Source of the DNA: Thermodesulfovibrio sp.
GTDB lineage: Bacteria > Nitrospirota > Thermodesulfovibrionia > Thermodesulfovibrionales > Thermodesulfovibrionaceae
NCBI GenBank assembly: GCA_025060075.1
Contig: JANXCZ010000011.1
Coordinates: 1 to 41,838, forward strand
DNA length: 41,838 bases
Direction: 5' to 3'
Shown in pieces: positions 30,256 through 38,812 of this stretch. Made by a program: the position numbers and the translations under genes. Below the pieces are notes generated by a model that saw only the letters and a list, made by a program, of their open reading frames with translations, made no database searches and was not told the origin of the DNA. The stretch's first letter is position 1; the number at the start of each line of letters is the position of its first letter.

Positions 30256-31596
30256 ATGGCTAAAGTTTTATATATAGATGATGAAATAAGTGCTCTAAAG
30301 GCAATATCAGCTATTTTAAAGAAGGAAGGATATGATGTTTATACAACTACAACTGCTGAAGAGGGAATAGAAGTTCTTAGAAACACTGATATTGATTGCA
30401 TACTACTTGATTACCGACTACCAGGCATGGATGGAATAGAACTATTGAAATGGTTAAAAATCAATGAAATGGCGATTCCTACAATTATGCTTACAGCCTA
30501 TGGTACCATTGAAAAAGCTGTTGAAGCAATGAAATTAGGTGCTTATCATTATCTAATAAAACCTGTTGATACTGAAGTTTTAATAGATATAATAAAAGAG
30601 GCTATAGAAAAGTCAAAGGGAAATCAGAAATTAGAAGAAACAGAATCACCTTTTCCTGAAATAATTGGTAAAAGTAAGCCAATGCAAGAAGTTTTCTATA
30701 TAATGGAGATGGTAGCACAAACCAATGCTAATGTTCTTATTACGGGAGAATCAGGAACAGGTAAAGAACTGGTTGCAAAGGCAATTCATAGAAAGTCTTT
30801 AAGAAGTTCAAAACCCTTTATAGTTGTTGACTGTACGACTATTCCAGAAAATCTTCTTGAGAGTGAACTCTTTGGGCATGAAAAAGGAGCTTTCACTGGA
30901 GCTACTGAAAGAAAAATAGGACTAATTGAACTTGCTCATGAGGGAACTGTTTTTCTTGATGAAATAGGAGAATTACCCATGTCTCTTCAAAAAAAATTAC
31001 TTAGATTTCTTCAAGAAAGAGAAATTCAAAGAATTGGAAGTACCCAGAGAATTAAGGTAGATGTAAGAGTAATATCGGCAACCAATAGAAATCTTGAAAA
31101 AGCCGTACAAGAAGGCTTATTTAGAGAAGATCTCTACTGGAGACTTAATGTAGTAAGAATAAATCTTCCACCCTTAAGAGAAAGAAAGGAAGATATTCCT
31201 CTTTTGGTAAACTATTTTCTAAATAAGTTTGCAAATGAAAATAATAAACCTGTTCCTAAGATTGAACCTGAAGTTATGGATATTTTCATAAATAATGATT
31301 GGCCCGGAAACATAAGAGAGCTTGCAAATGTAATTGAAAGAGCTGTTATTCTTTCTCCATCAGGAGTAATTTCTATAAAGTATCTTCCAAGAAGAATACA
31401 AGAAAAGATAGGATGGATTGAAAAAAAGGAAAACACTTTTAATCTCTTTGAGGTAGAAAAATCGTTAATCCTTAAGGCATTGAGTTGTACAGGCTGGAAT
31501 CAAACAAAAGCTGCTGAAATACTAGGTATTTCAAGAAAACAACTTCGTACAAAAATGAAACATTACGGATTATTATCACAAACGGATGATGATTAA
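30256..31596 (+). CDS. Sigma-54-dependent response regulator (NtrC/AtoC family)
   Basis: Receiver domain (DCILLDYRLPGMDGIELL), AAA+ with TGESGTGKELVAKAIH and ELFGHEKGAFTGA, C-terminal Fis-type HTH (WNQTKAAEILGISRKQLRTKM). Confidence 0.96.
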   Translation: MAKVLYIDDEISALKAISAILKKEGYDVYTTTTAEEGIEVLRNTDIDCILLDYRLPGMDGIELLKWLKINEMAIPTIMLTAYGTIEKAVEAMKLGAYHYLIKPVDTEVLIDIIKEAIEKSKGNQKLEETESPFPEIIGKSKPMQEVFYIMEMVAQTNANVLITGESGTGKELVAKAIHRKSLRSSKPFIVVDCTTIPENLLESELFGHEKGAFTGATERKIGLIELAHEGTVFLDEIGELPMSLQKKLLRFLQEREIQRIGSTQRIKVDVRVISATNRNLEKAVQEGLFREDLYWRLNVVRINLPPLRERKEDIPLLVNYFLNKFANENNKPVPKIEPEVMDIFINNDWPGNIRELANVIERAVILSPSGVISIKYLPRRIQEKIGWIEKKENTFNLFEVEKSLILKALSCTGWNQTKAAEILGISRKQLRTKMKHYGLLSQTDDD

Positions 31597-31625
31597 AACT
31601 CATTTTTCTTTTTATAAATAAATTT

Positions 31626-32444
31626 CTAAAAATTCTCTTCAATAAATTTTACATCCTCAGGGCTAAGTCTCCAGCCTGTAGAGTGAGCATTTTCTATAAT
31701 GTGTTTAATTTTTGATGATTTCGGAATCGCCACAACTCTCTCTTTCTGTATCAACCAGTTTAAAGCTACTTGAGCTGCTGTTTTATTATATTTTAAGCCT
31801 ATCTCCCTAAGTAGATGATTTTTAGCTAAAACTCCTCTTCCTAAAGGACAGTAAGCCATAACTGTAATTTTATTTTTAATACAGTATGGAAGTATGTCTC
31901 TTTCAATTCTTCTATGAATAAGACTATATTCTACCTGGTTTACTACAATATCATTATTTTTAAGATTTTTTCTTGCTTCCTCCATCTCATAAACATTAAA
32001 ATTGCTTACTCCTATGTAACGGACAACTCCTTCATCTACAAGTTTTTCCATAGCCTGCATACTTTCTTTAATCGGAATTAGAGGATTTGGTGCATGAATT
32101 AGATATACATCAATATAATCAGTTTTAAGTCTTTTTAAGCTTCTGTATGCTGCATTAATTAAATCTTTAAATCTTAAGTTTTCTGGTAAAACCTTTGTTA
32201 CTATAAAAACTTTTTCTCTTGGAAATATCCTTATTGCCTCTCCTACTAACTCTTCAGAATGTCCTTTTCCATACATTTCAGCAGTATCAATCAACGTCAT
32301 TCCAAGCTCTATGCCCTTTCTTAGCACTTCAATACTTTCATCATCTGAAGAATAATCAGGACTCATTCCACCACCTATTCCCCATGTTCCCATTCCTATG
32401 GCAGGTATTTTAATCTTAGTATTACCCAATTCTTTATACTCCAT
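31626..32444 (-). CDS. Aldo/keto reductase
   Basis: GMGTWGIGG, LIDTAEMYGKGHSEELVGEAI, KTDYIDVYLIHAPNP, YIGVSNFN. Confidence 0.93.
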   Translation of the reverse strand: MEYKELGNTKIKIPAIGMGTWGIGGGMSPDYSSDDESIEVLRKGIELGMTLIDTAEMYGKGHSEELVGEAIRIFPREKVFIVTKVLPENLRFKDLINAAYRSLKRLKTDYIDVYLIHAPNPLIPIKESMQAMEKLVDEGVVRYIGVSNFNVYEMEEARKNLKNNDIVVNQVEYSLIHRRIERDILPYCIKNKITVMAYCPLGRGVLAKNHLLREIGLKYNKTAAQVALNWLIQKERVVAIPKSSKIKHIIENAHSTGWRLSPEDVKFIEENF

Positions 32445-33113
32445 TTATTTTTGCCTTCCTACTGGTATTATATAAAGTGGTTGTTCTGTTTCCCTAAGAG
32501 TTAAAATTTTTTTAACATCTTCATCATTGAAAGCACCAACAGGTACAGCACCAAGGTTTAAGGATACTGCTTGAAGCAAAACATTCTGTGCAACATGACC
32601 AACCTCAATATGAACATATCTAATGCCTCTTTCTCCATATTTTCGTGTTGTAACTTCATAGATTGCTGTAATTATGATATTAACAGGAGCATTCTTTACC
32701 CATGGCTGTCCTAAGGAAGCCTTTGAAAGAGCCTCTCTTATGTCACCATCTTTAATCTTCACAAGTTGATGATTTTGTGGTTCATATTTGTATATACCTG
32801 AGCTTATATTTTTTACATTACCAGCAACTAAATATACTGAAAGAGGATATAATGCACCTGCAGATGGAGCAGTTCTTTTACCTCTCTTATCTGTAATGCC
32901 TTGGGCAGCCCAAAGTAGTTGAGATACTTCACTTAATGTGAGAGCTTCTGAAGAGTACTCTCTTATAGATCTTCTTTTGTTAAGAGTTTCCTCTAAGGAT
33001 ATATTAGTTTTTGTCTTTGGTTTGGGAAGATTAATGACTGTTTCAGCATAAAGCTCAAAAGAAAAAAACACTAAAATGACAAGTGAAATAGTTATTCTAA
33101 CAAATCTTCTCAT
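32445..33113 (-). CDS. SagB/ThcOx-type nitroreductase-family protein with N-terminal signal peptide
   Basis: RRSIREYSSEALTLSEVSQLLWAAQGIT, TAPSAGALYPLSVYLV, HIEVGHVAQNVLLQAVSLNLGAVPVGAF; N-terminus MRRFVRITISLVILVFFSFELYAET. Confidence 0.9.
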   Translation of the reverse strand: MRRFVRITISLVILVFFSFELYAETVINLPKPKTKTNISLEETLNKRRSIREYSSEALTLSEVSQLLWAAQGITDKRGKRTAPSAGALYPLSVYLVAGNVKNISSGIYKYEPQNHQLVKIKDGDIREALSKASLGQPWVKNAPVNIIITAIYEVTTRKYGERGIRYVHIEVGHVAQNVLLQAVSLNLGAVPVGAFNDEDVKKILTLRETEQPLYIIPVGRQK

Positions 33114-33152
33114 ATTGAAACCTCCTTAAATTCTGTTTTTATACTAAGTTTT

Positions 33153-33998
33153 TTAAACATTTTCATCTATTAAGTTTTTTAAATTAACTTTACCTAATTT
33201 TATTTTTTTTACAGCTCTGATATCAATTGGTGGAGAAAGAAAAAATAAGTTTTCTTTATCAAGACTTTCAATGACTCCTAATGCTAAACACTCTTCTTGA
33301 AATATTCCGACTAAGCTTCCTTCAATATTTCCTGATAAAGTCTCATAAAGAAACTTTTTTGAAATTGCATAAGATTCAGCATTCTTAAAATATTTCTTAA
33401 ATTTTTTCATTCTATACTCTGCTCGTTTAATTGGACTTCTTGGAGTAATATTTCTTGAAGGCTTAAGTATAATTGTTTCTGTTTTAATTTCAGTCAAAAT
33501 ATGATTTAATTCTCCTTTTCTTTCAAAGGCTATTACTAAATCAGGTTTTAGAATAGAGATCTTTTCAAGCTTAATTCTCTTTGCCATCTCTCCTGATACA
33601 AATCCTGTAGTATCAACTACTGTCTTTATATTTAGAACTTGAGCAAACTCAGAGGCTTTAGTAAACTCAGACAGAAAAATATCAGGAGATATTGAGGGAG
33701 TTGTAAAACCAACAAAAAATATTTTATCAAAATCAATAGTTACTTCCTCATATTGATTTTCTTCTATATTTTTTTCCTTATAAATCTTTAATGCTATAGT
33801 AGTTGGTAATCCTATACTGCTTTGACCTATATCAGAGTCAATAAAGCATACCGGCTCTCTTTGAATAAGATTTTTTATTAAATATTTGGCAAAACTGGAT
33901 TTTCCCGTGTCTACCTCTCCAATTATAATTATCCTTTTAGAAGACTTGGCTTTTTCTAAGACACCGTCCCATTCAACCTCAGGTATCAACTCTGCCAT
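33153..33998 (-). CDS. Clp1/Grc3-like P-loop polynucleotide 5'-hydroxyl-kinase family protein
   Basis: GEVDTGKSSFAKYLI Walker A, VCFIDSDIGQSSIGLPTTIAL, VVDTTGFVSGEMAKRIKLEKISILKPDLVIAFER. ORF track opens at 34109; MAELIPEVEWDG at 33998 is the more likely start because it avoids overlap with the divergent gene. Confidence 0.8.
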   Translation of the reverse strand: MAELIPEVEWDGVLEKAKSSKRIIIIGEVDTGKSSFAKYLIKNLIQREPVCFIDSDIGQSSIGLPTTIALKIYKEKNIEENQYEEVTIDFDKIFFVGFTTPSISPDIFLSEFTKASEFAQVLNIKTVVDTTGFVSGEMAKRIKLEKISILKPDLVIAFERKGELNHILTEIKTETIILKPSRNITPRSPIKRAEYRMKKFKKYFKNAESYAISKKFLYETLSGNIEGSLVGIFQEECLALGVIESLDKENLFFLSPPIDIRAVKKIKLGKVNLKNLIDENV

Positions 33999-34019
33999 AT
34001 ATAAAAAAATTTTAAAATA

Positions 34020-34049
34020 TTGCAAAAATTTTTTCACTAAGGATATAAT
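34020..34049 (+). promoter_or_regulatory. Predicted promoter TTGCAA-18-TATAAT upstream of sixA-like gene
   Basis: TTGCAA 34020-34025, TATAAT 34044-34049; ATG at 34056. Confidence 0.5.
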
Positions 34050-34055
34050 TTGTAT

Positions 34056-34520
34056 ATGTATCTGTATCTTGTCCAACATGCAAAGGCTAAATCTGAAGAA
34101 GAAGATCAAGCAAGACCCCTTTCTGAAGAAGGATACAGGGATATAAGGAAAGTAGCATTATTTCTAAGTAAAGCAAATTTGTCAATTGACTCTATTTGGC
34201 ACAGTGGAAAACTAAGAGCAAAACAAACAGCAGATGTTTTAGCCGAGACATTGGGAGTTAGAGACATAAAGGAAGTAAAAGGAGTTGCTCCTCTTGACGA
34301 ACCAGAAATCATAGCTGAAGAGATTCTAAACTCAAAAAGCTCAATAATGATCGTCGGACATCTACCCCATCTTAGTAAACTTACATCACTCTTAGTTTTA
34401 GGAGATAAAGAAAGAAAAGTTGTTAATTTTCAAATGGGTGGAGTTGTCTGCCTTAAAAGAGAGGAACAAACCTGGTCATTAAGGTGGTTCATAATACCAG
34501 AAATCTTGAGTGATTTATAA
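34056..34520 (+). CDS. sixA: Phosphohistidine phosphatase SixA-like (histidine phosphatase superfamily)
   Basis: MYLYLVQHAKAKSEEEDQARPLSEEGYRDI, HSGKLRAKQTADVLAETL, IMIVGHLPHLSKL. Confidence 0.88.
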   Translation: MYLYLVQHAKAKSEEEDQARPLSEEGYRDIRKVALFLSKANLSIDSIWHSGKLRAKQTADVLAETLGVRDIKEVKGVAPLDEPEIIAEEILNSKSSIMIVGHLPHLSKLTSLLVLGDKERKVVNFQMGGVVCLKREEQTWSLRWFIIPEILSDL

Positions 34521-34881
34521 TATTTTTGCAGACACTGTTGTATTAATTCATTTTCTTTGGATAGTTTTTTTATTATTTGGAGCTTTTCTGAGAAAAATTC
34601 ATAGACACATAAAATTTTTACATATAATTGGATTAGCCTATGCTTTAATAATACAAATTTTTGACTTATACTGCCCTCTTACCTTATTTGAATTTTGGTT
34701 AAGACGCCTATCTGATCCCACATTAAGATATGAAACTTCTTTTATTTCTTATTATTTAGAAAAATTAATCTACGTGGAAGTCTCTCGTGAGGTAATATTA
34801 ATTCTTACTTTTGTTATCATCTTGTTGAATTTTATATTATACATGAGAGATAAAAACTCTAATTTATGGAAGTTATTTTAA
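34510..34881 (+). CDS. DUF2784-like membrane protein
   Basis: ADTVVLIHFLWIVFLLFGAFL, HIIGLAYALIIQIFDLYCPLTLFE pattern; ~4 TM helices. Confidence 0.75.
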   Translation: MIYNIFADTVVLIHFLWIVFLLFGAFLRKIHRHIKFLHIIGLAYALIIQIFDLYCPLTLFEFWLRRLSDPTLRYETSFISYYLEKLIYVEVSREVILILTFVIILLNFILYMRDKNSNLWKLF

Positions 34882-35698
34882 ATCCAGCTTTATAAGCTCT
34901 ATCAATGATTCCAGGTATATGAGAAACTCCAACTGCTACAAGAGAATCTCCTTCTTTAAGATAAGGCAACATTCTTTCAAATAAAATAGGATCTCTATTT
35001 TCAATGATACTTGGACATCTCGTTGGAAAGATCTGAGATAGTTCCATAAGTCCTTTTAAATCACCCTTAAAGTAAAGTTTTTCATATTTATCTATATAAT
35101 CATCCCAATGTTCTGCATATTTAAAAAAGTTTACAATTCTATCTGTTGGAACTCCTTCTAAGGCCTGAATTTGTTCATGAATAGTTTCAAGAAAATGAAT
35201 ACTACGATTTAACTCTTTAGCTATATTTAGTATCTCTATGTCTATTGAGTATTTCCAATCTTGAATCTCTAAAAACTCATACCATATAAGAAAAAAAGCC
35301 ATCCATGGTTTGTTTTTCTTAAGAATCTCTCTTATTGATTTTTCATAAAACACACCTATATGAATATCAGCTAGTACTTGAAAAGTAGGTGGAGTTTTTT
35401 GCGTGTAAACACTCGTTATTTTACGAATTAAAAGTTCTATTATAGAACTATCAAGGATTTCATAAAGAGATTCCTTAGGAGTCTGTCTTCCAACCACTAA
35501 AACTTCTTCAAGGATTTCTTGCTCTAAGGAACCCTCAAGAACTATCCTTTTGGTTTTCATAACATATTCCCTTAAAGATTTTCTGAAAGGATAAGAAAAC
35601 TTATGAGAAGTACCAGCTAAATAAGATGTTTTTCCATCTACTTCTAACTTCCATATCATTTTAAACTTTTTCTGCTTTATCAAATTGAGTAATGCCAT
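34859..35698 (-). CDS. TraB/GumN (PrgY) family protein
   Basis: WKLEVDGKTSYLAGTSH N-terminal motif, RDPILFERMLPYLKEGDSLVAVGVSHIPGI C-terminal motif. Confidence 0.78.
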   Translation of the reverse strand: MALLNLIKQKKFKMIWKLEVDGKTSYLAGTSHKFSYPFRKSLREYVMKTKRIVLEGSLEQEILEEVLVVGRQTPKESLYEILDSSIIELLIRKITSVYTQKTPPTFQVLADIHIGVFYEKSIREILKKNKPWMAFFLIWYEFLEIQDWKYSIDIEILNIAKELNRSIHFLETIHEQIQALEGVPTDRIVNFFKYAEHWDDYIDKYEKLYFKGDLKGLMELSQIFPTRCPSIIENRDPILFERMLPYLKEGDSLVAVGVSHIPGIIDRAYKAGFKITSIN

Positions 35699-35712
35699 AA
35701 GATAGAGTAGAT

Positions 35713-35747
35713 AAACAAAGAGAGATCCTAAGGATCTCTCTTTGTTT
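35713..35747. terminator. Bidirectional intrinsic terminator-like hairpin
   Basis: Perfect 17-bp inverted repeat aaacaaagagagatcct-a-aggatctctctttgttt with flanking A/T tracts; lies just beyond the 3' end of the cytochrome operon (minus strand). Confidence 0.8.
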
Positions 35748-35755
35748 TGGTAAAC

Positions 35756-36145
35756 TTATGCTTTTTTGTGACACTCATTACATTTTGTGGGTGCTGCTTT
35801 GCCTGCTTCATTTTCTTTCTTATGGCAGTCTATACACTGTTTATGATAGGCATCCATTGCTTTAATTCCTCCACCTACTGAGGCTGCCTTTTCTCCAGCA
35901 GGATCATGACAATCAAGACATTTCATTACTTTTTCTGCAGGATTAGGATCAGCGTGATGACACTTTTTACACTCAATCTTGTAGTTTTCAGCATGTTTTT
36001 TATGATTAAACTCTGTCGGCGGAAATTTGGCTCCTTCCCAATGTAGCTTGTAGACATCTTGAGGTTTCTGCTGTGCATACACAAAAGAAATAGTAAATAG
36101 AAAGACTACTAAAGTTAAAACTATAAAACCTTTCTTAGATTTCAC
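35756..36145 (-). CDS. Tetraheme cytochrome c3-like protein (class III)
   Basis: Signal peptide; four CXXCH (CKKCH, CLDCH, CIDCH, CNECH) plus distal His residues. GTG start with ggaggtg upstream. Confidence 0.92.
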   Translation of the reverse strand: MKSKKGFIVLTLVVFLFTISFVYAQQKPQDVYKLHWEGAKFPPTEFNHKKHAENYKIECKKCHHADPNPAEKVMKCLDCHDPAGEKAASVGGGIKAMDAYHKQCIDCHKKENEAGKAAPTKCNECHKKA

Positions 36146-36179
36146 CTACTTCACCTCCTTTCTTTAAGTTATTTTGTAT

Positions 36180-36812
36180 TTAATGATCTTCATGTTCTTC
36201 TTCATAACCTGTAAACATCGCTTTAATATGAGCCATTGGAGTATGTCCTAAAGTAGCAAGATAAAAGTGAACAATTATAAATGCACTAAAAAAAATCCAT
36301 AAAACTGTATGTATTAAACTTGCAATTTGAATTCCTCCAAAAACATCTGCCAATCCACTGAAAAATTGAGGATCCCAGAGGATCAAACCAGTTATAATCT
36401 GCAAAGGTATCAATAACACCATTATCATTAAATATGATACTTGCTGTAAAGGATTGAATTTATTGTCTGGTGTTGGATGATGAGGATTTTTATCTCCTAC
36501 CATGATTCCATATCCATAGTATCTTGCCTGTCTAATTGAGTTTTTAATAAACTCTACAGGCTTCCAAAATGGTGGGATATATATCTTGAAAAGTTTACCC
36601 GTTACAAGATAGTAAAGAAGCCATATAAAGTAGTTAGCAATAAGAATAAAGCCAACCCAACTGTGGATATCTACTGCAGTTTCAAAGCTCATTAGTCCCA
36701 TACTATCTACGAATCTAATCTGCGCTCCAGTTATTATTAAGATTATAAAGCCTATCGCATTTATCCAATGCCATATTCTAACTGGTAATGGATGTAAATA
36801 AACTCTTTTCAT
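36180..36812 (-). CDS. Cytochrome b/b6-type membrane subunit (formate dehydrogenase gamma / Ni-hydrogenase cyt b-like)
   Basis: HPLPVRIWHWINAIGFIILIITG, FETAVDIHSWVGFILIANY, four TM helices with paired His residues. Confidence 0.88.
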   Translation of the reverse strand: MKRVYLHPLPVRIWHWINAIGFIILIITGAQIRFVDSMGLMSFETAVDIHSWVGFILIANYFIWLLYYLVTGKLFKIYIPPFWKPVEFIKNSIRQARYYGYGIMVGDKNPHHPTPDNKFNPLQQVSYLMIMVLLIPLQIITGLILWDPQFFSGLADVFGGIQIASLIHTVLWIFFSAFIIVHFYLATLGHTPMAHIKAMFTGYEEEHEDH

Positions 36813-38812
36813 TATTTTCCCTCCCTTCTCTTTCTTCTAATCGGAGCTGTTAAAATTCTAAGTGTTATATGCCCTATAGGAACTGCTATTCCACCTATCA
36901 GAGCTAAGAAGAATAAAACATCAAGTATTTGTATCTTTGTAAATCCTAAGACATAAAAGTCTTTAATATTTGGAATTGCATAAAGGGAATTCAATGCCTT
37001 TGTTTCAACCTCAAACCTTAATGGTTTAGTTCCTTCTCTATTAATCTCAAGTTTGCTTTTCATAGGAGCATTTGGACTGTGACAGTAGGCACAATCTTTA
37101 ATTGATTTTTCTCTTGATTCAATTTTATGGGCATCACTTGAATTTAAAACATTTATTTTACCTAAAAGATTAGCCTTTGTTTTTTCTTTAATTGAAGACA
37201 TAAACTGCCAAAGCTCCTTTTCTTCAATCTTTCCATCTCCATTGGGATCAATCTTAGTTTTAAGTGCTTTGATGTCTATATTAAGTGCCTTTGCTACTTC
37301 ATCTTCCTGAAGAGTCTTATTCTTTGCTTTGTCAACTAACGTAAGAAAGATAGCCTTTTGAGTTTTTGTATGACAAGAAGCACATGTAGTTGAATTAAAG
37401 TGAGTCTCTACAAAAGTAGTAAGTCTCAAAGGAGGATTCCAAAGCCATTTATTATGCGTTGTTTTAACATCTTTATGGCATTTAATACATGCATTATCTA
37501 ATTTTGCTATATTTACAGGAAGAACATCATGGGAGTTATGACAAGAGGAACAATTTGGAGCATTTTGTTTGCCTTGCTTGACTGCTACATGATGCACACT
37601 TTCTTCAAATGCCTTACCTGATTCCCTATGACATCTAATACAAAGTTCTGAACTTGCCATCTTATCTTTGGTTATGAAAGATACATTATGATACCCATGA
37701 CATTTTAGACAATCTGGTGATTCTTTATTCCCCTTCTTTAAAGAAGCTGCATGTATACTTATGTCGTATTTTTTGACTGCATCTTGATGACAGTTATTGC
37801 ATATATCCTTTGCTTTAGCTCTATATTCAGCAAGAGACTCAAAGCTTCTTATAGGATGCTGTGTGGTAGAGAACTCTCTATGACACTCTGTGCATTTTAG
37901 TTTTTTATGTGCAGATTTTAGAATTTCTGACTCTTTTACCTGAACTGATAGAGTTTCACCATTTTTAAACTTCATTGATATTGCTCTGCTATGACAACTT
38001 AGACAGTATTGATTTTCTGGAAGAGCTCTAACTACTTTAGCTGGTTTTACTCCATGATAACCATGACACTCAATACAAGATGCGGTTTTTGTTAAAGCAT
38101 AATGAGCTGGATTTTTCTTAAGTTTTTCATCAGTATGACATTTTGTACATATCTTTGTCATCTCTGCTCTATATTGTTTTTTATCTTTGAAGTTATAGAT
38201 AGGATGCTTTACTTTTGAGAAATCACTGTGACATACAATACACTGAAACTTACCATGAACTGATTTTTTTATCTCTTGTTCATTCACCTTAAGACTAATT
38301 TTTTCCTTACTTGGAAGAGTTTTAGTCATATCAAATTTATGACATGCCATACAGTATTCATTAAAACTTGCTTTATTTTTCCATTCTTTTATTGAACCTA
38401 TATAATGACTACCGTGACATTCAGAACAATAAATTTCTCCCTTTTTTACAACTATACCGTGAACCTCCGGTTTCATTAAAGCATCTTTTGGATGACAATT
38501 AAGACAGTTAGGTGAAAACTCTTTAACATATTCCTTTTTATTTGCAATTTTTCTTGGTTTTGGATGATTTCTAACATTAATATTTGGATGACAGGATGAA
38601 CACCCCATTGGTCCATGAACAGATTTTTCAAATTTTTTACCATCAATATAAAGAGAAATTGATTCTCCGGTATCTAATCTTTTCTGTAAAGTCTTAATTT
38701 CATGACATTTAAGACAAGCTTTTACATCCTCAGAGATAGCATCTTTTAAGGGAATCATATAGGAGATTAAGAAACACAGGATTACTATACCACTAATAAA
38801 AATTCCCCTCAT
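36812..38812 (-). CDS. 17-heme membrane-anchored multiheme cytochrome c with an EF-hand loop
   Basis: 17 CXXCH motifs counted by eye; N-terminal signal/anchor and C-terminal TM (IQILDVLFFLALIGGIAVPIGHITL); EF-hand loop DPNGDGKIEEKE. Confidence 0.93.
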   Translation of the reverse strand: MRGIFISGIVILCFLISYMIPLKDAISEDVKACLKCHEIKTLQKRLDTGESISLYIDGKKFEKSVHGPMGCSSCHPNINVRNHPKPRKIANKKEYVKEFSPNCLNCHPKDALMKPEVHGIVVKKGEIYCSECHGSHYIGSIKEWKNKASFNEYCMACHKFDMTKTLPSKEKISLKVNEQEIKKSVHGKFQCIVCHSDFSKVKHPIYNFKDKKQYRAEMTKICTKCHTDEKLKKNPAHYALTKTASCIECHGYHGVKPAKVVRALPENQYCLSCHSRAISMKFKNGETLSVQVKESEILKSAHKKLKCTECHREFSTTQHPIRSFESLAEYRAKAKDICNNCHQDAVKKYDISIHAASLKKGNKESPDCLKCHGYHNVSFITKDKMASSELCIRCHRESGKAFEESVHHVAVKQGKQNAPNCSSCHNSHDVLPVNIAKLDNACIKCHKDVKTTHNKWLWNPPLRLTTFVETHFNSTTCASCHTKTQKAIFLTLVDKAKNKTLQEDEVAKALNIDIKALKTKIDPNGDGKIEEKELWQFMSSIKEKTKANLLGKINVLNSSDAHKIESREKSIKDCAYCHSPNAPMKSKLEINREGTKPLRFEVETKALNSLYAIPNIKDFYVLGFTKIQILDVLFFLALIGGIAVPIGHITLRILTAPIRRKRREGK

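Noticed and set aside
33999-34109. N-terminal extension of the Clp1-like ORF to 34109
   Set aside because: It would overlap the sixA-like 5' end; the extension (MIFFFRFSLCMLDKIQ...) is unlike the family and MAELIPEVEW at 33998 is a sensible start.
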